Shown here piece after piece: positions 7,208 through 16,092 of a DNA stretch of 64,000 nt (position 1 is its first letter; each line of letters starts with the position of its first letter). The notes under the pieces are model-generated. The model had not been told where the DNA came from, ran no database searches, and was given only the letters and a program-made list of their open reading frames with translations. Origin of the DNA: Pirellula staleyi DSM 6068 (GTDB lineage: Bacteria; Planctomycetota; Planctomycetia; Pirellulales; Pirellulaceae); assembly GCA_945900945.1 (NCBI GenBank), contig CAMDKL010000001.1:81515-145514 (forward strand). The letters run 5' to 3'. The position numbers were made by a program, and so were the translations under genes.

Positions 7208-8557
7208 CTACGACTGGAACGGGGACTTCGGCTGCTGATGCGCAGCGGGTTCTACATTGGCCCAGGCGGAAGTTGGTTCTTTACGTACGTTGCGAAAATA
7301 CTCAGCGATAGTCGCAAGCGCATAGAATCGGTCCTTTGATTTGAAAAGCAACCCACCGACGGCTTCAATGTGCTGGCCAAATTCTCTCGTGGATTTCACG
7401 GGCAATTGCTTGGCACGACCAAATATCGGAAAGACGGCTAGCAAGACCAACATGCCGAGAAAAACCGCGTGCAAAGTGATCACGTTGAGCGGCCAAATCG
7501 TTAGCATCTCAAATCCCTTTTGTTGTTCCGATTTGTCGTCTTTGCGAACGCGAGGATCCTGCCCGCCGGCTAGAAATCCAATGTTCTGCTTCGGAAGCTT
7601 TTCGACCAACTTCTTTGCAATGGTGAGGTTCTGGCTATTGGTCAAGGAAAGGTTGGAGATCAGTGACGAATTCGATAAAATAACGACTCGAGAATTCCCC
7701 CATTTTGTCTTGGTGACTTCCGCGACCAAAGGCCTGCCGTCCATCGTCGAAAGCTGACTCTCCATTTCAGGCACGTCGGACACCGCTAGTGACTTCACAA
7801 ACCCCAACATGGTCGCATCCGAGGTTTGCCATTTCAATTCATACTCTTTCGTGGTGGCGTTGTTGGCCGGTTTGCTCGACGTGTCCTCTGATTCCCAATC
7901 GAATTCTTTCTGAAGACTGGTTAGCGAAACATCGGAATAACCGATTGGGTAGCTGCGAACAAACAGCCTCGCAATGGACGCATCCAGTGCATTTGACCAG
8001 GGCCCTTTCACCTTGTTCACGCGTTCCTCAATCCCATGCGAATGATCAAACACGCACCAGGGGGTAGCGGTCTTGGCACGAAGCATCGACCGCATTCGGT
8101 CCAACGCCGTCAGTTCGATGGCTTGCTGTTGACGTGCCGAGATCGCATCTTGGTACGAGTTTATGCCGTTCGAGAATTTTTCAGCTGATTGGGACCAATA
8201 ATCGGCAGTCGGAGAAAAATCGCGACCGACATAGATCAGCATCCGATCACCTAACGAGAGCCAGCGATCCATCCATGCTATGGTTTCAACCTGATGCGGA
8301 CCGAACGAATCGGGCGACCAAACAATCGCCTTTAGTTTGTCCATCGCTCGAGGTGACAAGGATCTAACAACCAACGTAGTGCGACCATCCGCATTGCACA
8401 GATTGCGAAAAAGCGAAACCGAGGCCGGACTGACTTTCGCATCCGACCCCTCGCTCAAACCGTATTGCGTGCTCAATGAGTTGCGGCACCCAGAAAATAC
8501 CGTAGCAGCACAACACCAAGCAAACAATAATGCGATGTTCTTGACACTTGAAATCAC
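7208..8557 (-). CDS. DUF4350-type lipoprotein/membrane protein
   Basis: A 449-residue protein, last gene of the minus-strand operon. It begins with a lipoprotein-like signal (LLFAWCCAATVFSGC, cysteine near residue 23) and has a large periplasmic region followed by one membrane helix near residues 356-378 (VITLHAVFLGMLVLLAVF) and a cytoplasmic tail. Stretches such as IVWSPDSFGPHQVETIAWMD and SRVVILSNSSLISN suit the DUF4350/GATase-like fold found beside DUF4129 and SpoIIM-like genes in planctomycetes. Its start overlaps the stop of the DUF4129 gene by 4 bases. Function unknown. Confidence 0.75.
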   Translation of the reverse strand: MISSVKNIALLFAWCCAATVFSGCRNSLSTQYGLSEGSDAKVSPASVSLFRNLCNADGRTTLVVRSLSPRAMDKLKAIVWSPDSFGPHQVETIAWMDRWLSLGDRMLIYVGRDFSPTADYWSQSAEKFSNGINSYQDAISARQQQAIELTALDRMRSMLRAKTATPWCVFDHSHGIEERVNKVKGPWSNALDASIARLFVRSYPIGYSDVSLTSLQKEFDWESEDTSSKPANNATTKEYELKWQTSDATMLGFVKSLAVSDVPEMESQLSTMDGRPLVAEVTKTKWGNSRVVILSNSSLISNLSLTNSQNLTIAKKLVEKLPKQNIGFLAGGQDPRVRKDDKSEQQKGFEMLTIWPLNVITLHAVFLGMLVLLAVFPIFGRAKQLPVKSTREFGQHIEAVGGLLFKSKDRFYALATIAEYFRNVRKEPTSAWANVEPAAHQQPKSPFQS

Positions 8558-9456
8558 TTAACCCTCGTTGCGTTTGTAGTTTGGCTGGCGTTAGGCTTCG
8601 AATCGATTTGTTTTAAGTAGGCATCAAAGGCTGGGACCTGTTGCCAAATGCTTTCGAATGCATCTTGGCTCAAGGCATGTTTTCCAAAGAACGCAAACTC
8701 AAATGCCAAAATTAGTTGGTTGGTAAAGCCTCTTAAATTGTCACGTTCTCGCAATTCTCGCAGATAGACACGATTCGTTTTGCCCCGTTCCAATCGAATG
8801 CAACGGGCGCTATCCATTTCGACGAGTGCATGGCTGAACAGGTAGACGATGGCTTTTGAAAAATCACCGGAAGCCCGATATCTCTCGGCTTGAGCGAGAA
8901 GTCCAACCATGGTTTGCTCTACTTCAAACGGCAAGTCTTTCATTTTGGATTTTTCTCTTTCCTGAACGGACAACGCTGTCATTTTCCTAACGCGCTCTTG
9001 GAATCTCACGCCGTATTTCATGACAATAAAGCCGACAACTAACAACAGGCTTATCAAGCTGACGATCAAAAGGATCTGCCAACCGCGAAAAATCCAAGAG
9101 AAAAAATCACTCACTGTCAGGCGAAGAGAGTCCCACCAGTTGGATGAGGAGGTTTGGACCGGCCCAGAGATAGAACGATGCCGATCCGCTACGTCGATGG
9201 ATTTGCTACTACGGATTGGGCGTACGGTTCCGTCATCAGAATCGAACCACACGGAGTGATTGGATCGATTGATAGTAGAGCGGTCTTGGTCGCCAATCTT
9301 GGCTCTACCAGGAGCGTCCTCTTGGCCGGTTAAAAAAGCATACGCCACAGGGCCGTAGTCGCCAGCCTCAGGTTGGGAAGCATGCAGCGAAACTGCGACT
9401 AAGCAAGGGCAAAGCCAGACTATAACCACTGGGAGCAGCATGGAGGAACTGGTCAT
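8554..9456 (-). CDS. DUF4129 domain membrane protein
   Basis: A 300-residue protein read from ATG 9456, which overlaps the upstream stop (ATGA) and has GAGGAGA about 8 bases upstream; the longer track start at 9513 lies inside the neighbour. A signal peptide (MLLPVVIVWLCPCLVAVSL) is followed by a low-complexity periplasmic stretch, one helix near residues 145-170 (ILLIVSLISLLLVVGFIVM) and a cytoplasmic C-terminal DUF4129 domain (AQAERYRASGDFSKAIVYLFSHALVEMD through FEFAFFGKHALSQDAFESIW). The domain fits the TPR-like DUF4129 family associated with MoxR/DUF58 clusters. Role in the complex unknown. Confidence 0.8.
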   Translation of the reverse strand: MTSSSMLLPVVIVWLCPCLVAVSLHASQPEAGDYGPVAYAFLTGQEDAPGRAKIGDQDRSTINRSNHSVWFDSDDGTVRPIRSSKSIDVADRHRSISGPVQTSSSNWWDSLRLTVSDFFSWIFRGWQILLIVSLISLLLVVGFIVMKYGVRFQERVRKMTALSVQEREKSKMKDLPFEVEQTMVGLLAQAERYRASGDFSKAIVYLFSHALVEMDSARCIRLERGKTNRVYLRELRERDNLRGFTNQLILAFEFAFFGKHALSQDAFESIWQQVPAFDAYLKQIDSKPNASQTTNATRVK

Positions 9457-10379
9457 CGTGCCATCTCCTCGAGCCGTTGTGCTTCCGCCTTTAGTCGCAG
9501 CTCGATTTCCCACCCTTCGGTACGTATCCTAGAATTCATATACAGCAGGAATCGAATGACAGCGCCCCAGGTCGAGACGATCCAGATGGTGAGTGGATAT
9601 AGGAAAAGATCCATCCAGAGTCCCCATCGCCATATACCGGTTAAGACACCGATCAAAAATACGAGGCTCATCGAGATGGAAAGGGCAGTCAGAACTTGTA
9701 CAATCGTCACACCCAAATGGACACCTAGCAATTCGTTGTAGAGACTGGAGTGGAGCCAGCGTGAACGTTGTCCGTAGGCCAACTGTTCGGGCCGGTTCTT
9801 GGATTTAAGGATCGGACATCTTTCCAACAATAAGATTTCCCCAGCAAAAGGTCGAAACCCCCGGACAAAATAGACCATGCCGCACAACCCAAGCAAATAC
9901 AGAGGAATCTCTATTTCTGGGCGAAAGACGGGGTTCCAAAAAAGTAGACAGGCAGGAACAAAAGATAGGAGCGACATTCGCAGTATCCCAACTACGAAGA
10001 CCATAGAGCCAATGCGTTTCCAAACCGCAGAAAACACCTGACGAGCACTTGGACGCTCTATGAATACTGCATGACCAATAAAGTATGTGACGGCGCTCAG
10101 TGCGAATGGAGACTGGATCAAAATCAACGCTGTGATAACGCACAAATAACGAAAATGATAAACGCTCGCAGTGCTTATATCCTGAGATGCAATCAGCAGC
10201 GAATCGTACTGAGCGAGCGGCCAACCCAAAACGAAATCAGCGATCGCAAAAGGAAGAATTCCGAGAAACGCGAAAAACGTAATGGGCTGCCAGTAACGGC
10301 GCATGACGAACAGGCTTAAATCGACCATTTCGACTGCCGACCGTTGCGAGATTACGATCGCTGTCTTATCGAGTTGCAT
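9453..10379 (-). CDS. Multi-pass membrane protein of the RDD/SpoIIM/DUF4129 operon
   Basis: A 308-residue integral membrane protein. ATG 10379 is chosen because GGAG lies about 7 bases upstream and the overlap with the SpoIIM-like gene is then only 14 bases; the track start at 10580 would overlap over 200 bases. At least six hydrophobic helices can be seen (ITFFAFLGILPFAIADFVLG, YLCVITALILIQSPFALSAV, MVFVVGILRMSLLSFVPACL, IPLYLLGLCGMVYFV, VTIVQVLTALSISMSLVFLI, DLFLYPLTIWIVSTWGAVIR). I do not recognise a named domain. Position between SpoIIM-like and DUF4129 genes suggests it belongs to the same membrane complex. Confidence 0.8.
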   Translation of the reverse strand: MQLDKTAIVISQRSAVEMVDLSLFVMRRYWQPITFFAFLGILPFAIADFVLGWPLAQYDSLLIASQDISTASVYHFRYLCVITALILIQSPFALSAVTYFIGHAVFIERPSARQVFSAVWKRIGSMVFVVGILRMSLLSFVPACLLFWNPVFRPEIEIPLYLLGLCGMVYFVRGFRPFAGEILLLERCPILKSKNRPEQLAYGQRSRWLHSSLYNELLGVHLGVTIVQVLTALSISMSLVFLIGVLTGIWRWGLWMDLFLYPLTIWIVSTWGAVIRFLLYMNSRIRTEGWEIELRLKAEAQRLEEMAR

Positions 10380-11406
10380 GGTCAACTCCGACGGAACGCC
10401 ATGGATTGTCTTCGCTGTTGGCAATTTCTCGATCGATATCGGGATGTGGATAGCCAAGTACCACAAAATAGTACATGAGCAGTCCTGAACTAAGGATGGC
10501 CACACATGCCTTAAAAAAATAAGGGAGCGGCGAAGGGGAGACAAACCCTTCCGTAAACGCAGCCATAAAAAACAGAACAACCGAGGCTAAAATGATGGGC
10601 AAGGCTCGCTCCGCATTCAAGCGGAACGAGTCAACGCGTCGCAAACCGCCGGTTGCAAACAGCCCAATCCCCAAGCGGAGCCCAGAGGCAGCAGAAAGAG
10701 CGATGGCGGTCAATTCGAAAACCCCATGTGCGGTAACAAATTGAAAAAAAACGTCTCCTTGCTCGACGTCTGAGCGGGCCATATAACCAAAGGATGCACC
10801 GAGGACAACAGCGTTGTATGCTAACGCGCAAAGCGAGGGCAGAATGAGAGGCCCAAGAGCGAAGCATTGCAGTCCAATGCTAGTGTTGTGTTTGATATAA
10901 AACCCGGACATCATGACGTAATCGTTGAAGTTCTTTTCTAACGGCTTATCGAAGTTCGTTTCCAAGGCTTTGATCTGATCGGCACCCAGGATTCGCTCCG
11001 CAAAGCCAGGAAACCTTACTTCGGACCATGAGATCATCGCTGAGAGCGTAAAGAGGCCAAAGAATACGATGAACGCCACTTTCACACAGGGGTCTCTAAA
11101 AATGCTTTGCGGAGCCACCCTGGACATGTAGTGAAACCACCTGTGTGTCGCAAACTGCCTTGATCGGTACAGTTGGCTATGGGCTCGACCGACGAGTCGA
11201 TGCAAGTATTCCACGGTCGCCGGTGGTAGTTGGTACTGTTCCGCCATCGACAGATCGGTACACGCGGCCCGATACAATGCCGAGAATCGTGATACCAGAC
11301 TGCCCTGATTGGCAAAAGGATATTTGACGGATCGAAAGGAATCGCACATGCGTTCCAGTTCAAGCCATCCCTGCCGTCGCTTTTCAAGTAGTTCTGCAAT
11401 TCTCAT
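10366..11406 (-). CDS. Stage II sporulation protein M (SpoIIM)-like membrane protein
   Basis: A 346-residue protein starting at ATG 11406 within an ATGA overlap with the RDD gene. The N-terminal third is soluble and helical (LLEKRRQGWLELERMCDS; LSMAEQYQLPPATVEYLHRL), followed by five or six helices. The block NTSIGLQCFALG-LPSLCALAYNAVVLGASFGYM and VTAHGVFELTAIALSAASGLRLG is the recognisable SpoIIM (DUF95) core. In non-sporulating bacteria SpoIIM-like proteins co-occur with RDD, DUF4129 and MoxR genes; the shared function is not established. Here it is the second gene of the five-gene operon. Confidence 0.9.
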   Translation of the reverse strand: MRIAELLEKRRQGWLELERMCDSFRSVKYPFANQGSLVSRFSALYRAACTDLSMAEQYQLPPATVEYLHRLVGRAHSQLYRSRQFATHRWFHYMSRVAPQSIFRDPCVKVAFIVFFGLFTLSAMISWSEVRFPGFAERILGADQIKALETNFDKPLEKNFNDYVMMSGFYIKHNTSIGLQCFALGPLILPSLCALAYNAVVLGASFGYMARSDVEQGDVFFQFVTAHGVFELTAIALSAASGLRLGIGLFATGGLRRVDSFRLNAERALPIILASVVLFFMAAFTEGFVSPSPLPYFFKACVAILSSGLLMYYFVVLGYPHPDIDREIANSEDNPWRSVGVDHATR

Positions 11407-12353
11407 AGCGGTGCTTTTAGAATGGGCGGAGGCAATTCTAGCGAGTCGGGCATCAAGTTCACCAACAGGGTTGCATCGGTATCTTTGGAAGTCAAACCGG
11501 TATCCGTGGCAGGTGGCGGAGCAAATCGCTTCACTTCGGAAAACGCTTCTTTGGATACAAACGCTCGGTAGTATAGGGCACACAGCAGAAGATCTGGGCT
11601 CGTATCGTCGCGGAAGTTAAATTGCTTTAAAAGCGGATTGGCTAAATGCGATGCAAGCTCTGTTCGCCTACCAATAGAGATTCGGCCACGGCGTTCCGCG
11701 TACAATGCGATGGCTTTGGCCAGAGTTGGACTCATTCGAAAATTCGCCGGTATGTGCTCACTGAGCGAAACAACGCGAGTATCTTCCAGTTTAACATTCG
11801 CTGGCACCCAGGATCGTTCGTTGACTACGACCATCGTACCGGCAGCCAAATCGCCCAACCGTTGGAATCGCGATGTCAGCGTCATGCAAATCAACGAGAC
11901 CAGAAACGTCGGAATGACATAGGCAGGAGGGGCATCTGCTGCAAACATTTCTAACGAAACCATCGGTGCAAAATCAGCCAGTCGAAGGAAATTGCGAACG
12001 GTCGCCTGGTAAGCGTTTATGGGCCGACCATCTACGGAAATCACTTGGATCATCGTCAGCCATTTTCCAGGCGTTTGTCCGTTCCAATAGGTTTCAAAGA
12101 AAAGTCCGTAAAACCAATCGAGAGCAAAGGACGCTAGCAGTATCAAAAAAAAGATCATCCCGCTGGGTATTGCGGCGGTTGCGCCGACAACCATCATCAG
12201 GATAAAGATCGCAACGAGGCACATCATCCGAATAGCAAAGTCCAATAGAAGTGCTGGCAATCGCCGAAAGGGACCAGCGATCCGGTATTCGAACTGAATA
12301 TTTTCAGGCGTCGTGATGACCGCAGTTAAATCGATTGCGTTTTGAGCGTTCAC
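11403..12353 (-). CDS. RDD-family membrane protein
   Basis: A 316-residue protein and the first gene of the minus-strand operon. The RDD domain is N-terminal: an Arg in FEYRIAGPFRRLPA, then Asp in LLLDFAIRMM, and a second pair in LDWFYGLFFETYWNGQTPGKWL, with three to four hydrophobic helices up to about residue 165. The remaining half is soluble (SEHIPANFRMSPTLAKAIALYAERRGRISI through FNFRDDTSPDLLLCALYYRAFV) and lacks a known motif. RDD proteins are implicated in ion exchange in some bacteria, but no function can be read here. Upstream 220 bases to the divergent protease gene should hold both promoters. Confidence 0.9.
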   Translation of the reverse strand: MNAQNAIDLTAVITTPENIQFEYRIAGPFRRLPALLLDFAIRMMCLVAIFILMMVVGATAAIPSGMIFFLILLASFALDWFYGLFFETYWNGQTPGKWLTMIQVISVDGRPINAYQATVRNFLRLADFAPMVSLEMFAADAPPAYVIPTFLVSLICMTLTSRFQRLGDLAAGTMVVVNERSWVPANVKLEDTRVVSLSEHIPANFRMSPTLAKAIALYAERRGRISIGRRTELASHLANPLLKQFNFRDDTSPDLLLCALYYRAFVSKEAFSEVKRFAPPPATDTGLTSKDTDATLLVNLMPDSLELPPPILKAPL

Positions 12354-12468
12354 CGATCCATAGTCCAGAGAGAGATGATGTCTGTCATGGGAACGATTTT
12401 AGTCGCAAACACCCAATTGTTCACCGGCCCGACGAAGAAAGTCAGCATCAATCGCTGATTAAATGATT

Positions 12469-12540
12469 GCCGCAGCTAGAATGCGTCGGTTAGAATGGAG
12501 GACCCGCCCGCGAGGCGAGCGGCAAAGCGCTAGCTGCGGC
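12469..12540. repeat. Inverted repeat with GCGCTAGCTGCGG end, upstream of the HtrA gene
   Basis: The 11-mer GCCGCAGCTAG at 12469-12479 is matched by its reverse complement CTAGCTGCGGC at 12530-12540, flanking a GC-rich spacer that contains CCGCGAGGCGAGCGG. The right end (AGCGCTAGCTGCGG) recurs in similar form at 24732-24746 (GGCGCTAGCTGTGGGC). It lies between divergent genes and may be a small palindromic repeat or a promoter-proximal structure. Confidence 0.5.
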
Positions 12541-12580
12541 TCCTATTACTTCCACACCTTCGGCGAACATTTATAGTGAC

Positions 12581-13972
12581 ATGGAACCAAACGCAATGTC
12601 ATCATCCCTGAATCGCAACAAGGATAGTCTTGCCGAATCGACTGACTCGAACTTCGAGACATCGGCAGAATCCAACCCTAGATCCTCTATTTCCACCAGG
12701 CAGCCGACCGCAGCTTCATTGCTCCTGTCGACGTTTCTAAGTTTGACGGTCGTGCTCGTTCTGTTAGTGACTTTGCGTTATCTATTGCCTTCCATGTTGG
12801 AATTTTCTCGTTACTCATGGCATCGAGGTCAACTACGGGCTGAGTACGAAATGGCGGGCCGGCAGCTGGAACACGTGTCCTGGGAAGGTCTAAACAGCGT
12901 TTCGCAGACCGTGGCAAAGCGGGTCAGTCCCAGCGTCGTTCATATCATGATGAGTGCGGAGGAACCAAATGAACCCGAACCCAGTTTGGAGGAAATGGCT
13001 CGCTCCACTCCCCGTCGCTTGAAGGTCGGACAAGGCAGCGGAATTGTCGTCGATGAACGTGGCTATGTACTTACGAATTATCATGTCTTGGACGACGGGT
13101 CTCAAATCAACGTCATTCTCGCGGACGAACGAACATGCATCGCCGAACTCGTCGGTTTCGACAAACTAACCGACTTGGCCGTCCTGAAGATCAACGCCGA
13201 CGAATTGCTACCCATCGGTTGGGGCGACAGTGACACGATCGACGTCGGTTCGCCGGTTTGGGCGGTAGGCAGTCCGTTTGGCCTGACAGGATCCGTTACG
13301 TTTGGCATCCTCAGCAGCAAGCATCGATTGGACTTGAGCGGGTCCGGCTACGAGGATTCGATTCGCAACCCATTGACTCACGGAGGTAAACAAAAAGCGA
13401 CGCCCAGGTATAGCGACTTGATGCAAAGCGACGTGGCCGTAAATCCGGGCAACAGCGGTGGTCCGTTGGTCAACGGCCGCGGCGAAATGATCGGTATCAA
13501 CACCGCCATCATCGGCGAGTCTTATCGTGGCGTCAGTTTCTCAATCCCCAGCAACGTAGCGAAAGTAGTCTTCAGACAGATCCTGGAAACTGGCAAGATG
13601 CGACGAGGTTGGGTAGGAGTTGCGCTCCTCAGCGCCTCCGAATGGAAGCGTATATCGCAGGCTAGACTTACTACGCAACCGGAATGGCCCGATGTGGAGA
13701 CTAATATCGACCCTATGAACGAAGAGGCCAAGCATCCAATCCGCGGTGCCGTCATTCGCAGCGTTGTTTTAAAATCACCCGCTGCTTACGCGGGTTTGCA
13801 AGAGGGAGATACTATCATCGAAATGAACGGAAACCGCATCAAGGGTGTCGAGGACTTGATCTTTGCCATTTGCAAAACACCTATCGGCGATAAAGTGGAG
13901 TTCACCATCGATCGAGACTCCGTGCAAATCAAAATCGACGTCGCCGTCGGCGAACGTCCCGAACTGCCGTAA
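12581..13972 (+). CDS. HtrA/DegP-like trypsin-fold serine protease with PDZ domain
   Basis: A 463-residue membrane-anchored protease. One helix near residues 45-67 anchors it; an acidic, Ser-rich N-terminal tail lies inside. The trypsin-fold domain carries the full triad: His168 in LTNYHVLDDG, Asp near 199 in LTDLAVLKI and Ser292 in NPGNSGGPLV. A single PDZ domain follows (about 345-455; GAVIRSVVLKSPAAYAGLQEGDTIIEMNG). Compared with DegQ it has a longer loop before the serine (GSGYEDSIRNPLTHGGKQ). It is expected to degrade misfolded envelope proteins. A second, distinct Do-family protease is encoded at 46.4 kb. ATG 12596 is an alternative start. Confidence 0.9.
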   Translation: MEPNAMSSSLNRNKDSLAESTDSNFETSAESNPRSSISTRQPTAASLLLSTFLSLTVVLVLLVTLRYLLPSMLEFSRYSWHRGQLRAEYEMAGRQLEHVSWEGLNSVSQTVAKRVSPSVVHIMMSAEEPNEPEPSLEEMARSTPRRLKVGQGSGIVVDERGYVLTNYHVLDDGSQINVILADERTCIAELVGFDKLTDLAVLKINADELLPIGWGDSDTIDVGSPVWAVGSPFGLTGSVTFGILSSKHRLDLSGSGYEDSIRNPLTHGGKQKATPRYSDLMQSDVAVNPGNSGGPLVNGRGEMIGINTAIIGESYRGVSFSIPSNVAKVVFRQILETGKMRRGWVGVALLSASEWKRISQARLTTQPEWPDVETNIDPMNEEAKHPIRGAVIRSVVLKSPAAYAGLQEGDTIIEMNGNRIKGVEDLIFAICKTPIGDKVEFTIDRDSVQIKIDVAVGERPELP

Positions 13973-13973
13973 A

Positions 13974-14026
13974 GCCACTCACTTTGTGATTTCGTGAACC
14001 GGTGGGCGCTAGCCCCGGGCCGCTGA
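13974..14026 (+). repeat. Dispersed GC-rich intergenic repeat, copy 1 of 6
   Basis: Begins one base after the protease stop codon. Shares the segment TTTCGTGAACCGG and core GGGCGCTAGCCCCGGGCC with five other copies in this window. The core contains GGGC-GCTA-GCCC, a short hairpin. In this copy the right end (GCTGACTTTGG) diverges from the GAATTCGCTGGC seen in others. Confidence 0.85.
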
Positions 14027-14102
14027 CTTTGGCACCGCAGGTGCAATTGTTGTTGTTTATTCTATTTGTTCTATTCCTCAATCACCAATCGAGAAGCATT
14101 GA

Positions 14103-14987
14103 ATGCCTAAAATTGCAGCCTTTCCCAAAGCGTACATGCAGGCACTCTGCAAAGACGGCAGCATGAAGCTGTCGCAATGGTTTGAGCTGGCTGAGACGTT
14201 AGAGATCGATGGTCTCGAGTTTTATGCTGGCTTCATCGAGTTGGCGGATGCATCGATGTGGCCAGTCTTTCGCAAACAAGTCGAGTCGATGGGAATGTCG
14301 ATCCCGATGATGTGTTGCTCTCCCGATTTCACGCATCCTGATCTGGGATTTCGAAATCGAGAAATCGAGAAACAAAAACAGTGGATCGATATGACCGCCG
14401 CGTTGGGTGGCAGCTACTGTCGGGTATTAAGCGGCCAGCGGAGACCAGAATTGACAGCCGAACAAGGAGTCCAGTTGGCTGCCGACTGTATTCAATCCTG
14501 TCTGCCGCACGCAGTTCAAAAGGGTGTGATCTTGATTCTCGAGAATCATTACAAGGATGACTTTTGGGAGTATCCCGAGTTTGCACAGAAGATGGAAGTA
14601 TTCTGTGCGTTGGTCAACGCGATCGATCATCCATCGTTTGGCGTCAACTACGACCCGAGCAATGCCTATATTGCAGGTGACGATCCGATCGAGTTGCTGA
14701 AAAGAGTATCGCATCGGGTAGTGACAATGCATGCAAGCGATCGCTATCTTATCGAGGGAACGCTCGAAGATTTGCGTCGCGAGGAGGGCGGAGCAGCGGG
14801 CTATGCCAAGCGGCTGCGGCATGGAGAGATTGGTCAGGGGCTGAACGATTATGATGCTATCTTTAGCGAATTAAAACGTGTAGGCTTTGACGGATGGATC
14901 AGTATCGAAGACGGGGTCGACGGCATCGAACAGCTTCAACGAAGCGCTGCGTTCCTGAAAGCGAAGATAGGCCAATATTGGCCTTAG
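14103..14987 (+). CDS. Sugar phosphate isomerase/epimerase (TIM barrel)
   Basis: A 294-residue cytoplasmic AP-endonuclease-2-like TIM-barrel protein without a signal peptide. Metal and barrel signatures include LEIDGLEFYAGF, GSYCRVLSGQRRPE, ILILENHYKDDFW, SFGVNYDPSNAYIAGDDP, VVTMHASDRYL and FDGWISIEDGVDG. These glutamate and histidine positions (ILENH, NYDPSN, MHASD, SIEDG) match the divalent-metal site of the superfamily. Such enzymes interconvert keto-sugars or inositol derivatives; the substrate cannot be read here. It stands alone, flanked on both sides by copies of the dispersed repeat. Confidence 0.9.
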   Translation: MPKIAAFPKAYMQALCKDGSMKLSQWFELAETLEIDGLEFYAGFIELADASMWPVFRKQVESMGMSIPMMCCSPDFTHPDLGFRNREIEKQKQWIDMTAALGGSYCRVLSGQRRPELTAEQGVQLAADCIQSCLPHAVQKGVILILENHYKDDFWEYPEFAQKMEVFCALVNAIDHPSFGVNYDPSNAYIAGDDPIELLKRVSHRVVTMHASDRYLIEGTLEDLRREEGGAAGYAKRLRHGEIGQGLNDYDAIFSELKRVGFDGWISIEDGVDGIEQLQRSAAFLKAKIGQYWP

Positions 14988-14989
14988 CG

Positions 14990-15050
14990 AGTGCTTGCTC
15001 AGCGATTTCGTGAACCGGTGGGCGCTAGCCCCGGGCCTGAATTCGCTGGC
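14990..15050 (+). repeat. Dispersed GC-rich intergenic repeat, copy 2 of 6
   Basis: Starts 3 bases after the epimerase stop. Contains AGCGATTTCGTGAACCGG, the core GGGCGCTAGCCCCGGGCC and the right end TGAATTCGCTGGC shared with copies at 24.6, 27.1 and (reversed) 34.4 kb. Orientation relative to the upstream gene is the same as in copies 1, 4 and 5. Confidence 0.85.
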
Positions 15051-15129
15051 TATTTAGTTAGCTTGATACGGTTCAACCGTGATGCATCGGTTTTTCAATA
15101 ATAGAACACTTGATTAGGGACCGTTTTTC

Positions 15130-16086
15130 ATGGGATTAGCCAGGGCCGCTGTGCATCTGTTAATGACCGAGGCCTCGAGACGATCGTTCCATGGTTCCGT
15201 GGTTACTCTTGGGAGGCAACACGTCTATGTGACCGCCCAAGAGACAATCGCCATGGCCGCCAAACATGGTGTCCGCCTGGTTCCGATTCCGGCCGAATTG
15301 CATAGGGAACCAACTCTTGCCAAGCGAGGATTCGTTTCGGACGATTGGTTGTTCCAAAGTTTGGGATTTGATGAAATCGTTCGGGTCGACTACTCGGACT
15401 ACGAATCGTCGGAGGTGATCTTCGATTTGAACAGTACCGAGACGCCTCTGGAACTCCAAAATAGGTTTGATCTCGTTCTGGATAGTGGAACTTTGGAGCA
15501 TGTCTTCGACTTTGCGGCCGGACTGCGGCATTGCGTTCGCATGGTTGGTTCGGGCGGCCGCGTCATTCACTTGACACCCTCCTCGAATTGCGTGGAGCAC
15601 GGTTTTTTCAGTGTTTCTCCAACTTTGTTTGCCGATTTTTATGCGGCCTCTGGGTTTGGAATCAATCGCGTTTGGCTGTGTGAAATCCCAATCGATTTGC
15701 CGCGCGGAGTTTGGCATGCATACGACTACGCAAATGCGTCGGAACGATTCATTTCGCTTGGACAACTGAGCGGCAAAATCTGGTTTACGTTTTCTATTTC
15801 TACCGCTGCACAGTCCGTAACACCAAGGATTCCGCAGCAATGGATCTACACTCAGACTTGGTCCGATGCTGCGTCCGAATCGACTGCAAACGACTTGGAT
15901 TCCTCTGAGAACGATTTGTGTTCCTTCGAGGAAGGGTCCCGCAGCCAATCCCTCGTTAAGAAGTTAGCGCATTTCCCTTTTCTTCAGTCCGCTGCGGTAA
16001 GTAGGATACTTCGATGGCGCAAGTGGATCCATCAATCTCGTGTTCGCAGCAGAAAGCTCCCCTATCCTTTTGTCGGGAAATTTTGA
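15130..16086 (+). CDS. SAM-dependent methyltransferase-like protein
   Basis: A 318-residue protein with a class I methyltransferase-like core. The segment FDLVLDSGTLEHVFD near residue 115, followed by GLRHCVRMVGSGGRVIHLTP, corresponds to the usual strand-4/strand-5 region, and NCVEHGFFSVSPTLFADFYAASGF matches the methyltransferase-11-like tail. The glycine motif I is not obvious; the N-terminal VTLGRQHVYVTAQETIAM may replace it. The next gene, a glycosyltransferase, starts 6 bases after the stop, which suggests a shared role in glycan or surface polysaccharide synthesis. Substrate unknown. Confidence 0.7.
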   Translation: MGLARAAVHLLMTEASRRSFHGSVVTLGRQHVYVTAQETIAMAAKHGVRLVPIPAELHREPTLAKRGFVSDDWLFQSLGFDEIVRVDYSDYESSEVIFDLNSTETPLELQNRFDLVLDSGTLEHVFDFAAGLRHCVRMVGSGGRVIHLTPSSNCVEHGFFSVSPTLFADFYAASGFGINRVWLCEIPIDLPRGVWHAYDYANASERFISLGQLSGKIWFTFSISTAAQSVTPRIPQQWIYTQTWSDAASESTANDLDSSENDLCSFEEGSRSQSLVKKLAHFPFLQSAAVSRILRWRKWIHQSRVRSRKLPYPFVGKF

Positions 16087-16092
16087 TCGCCC

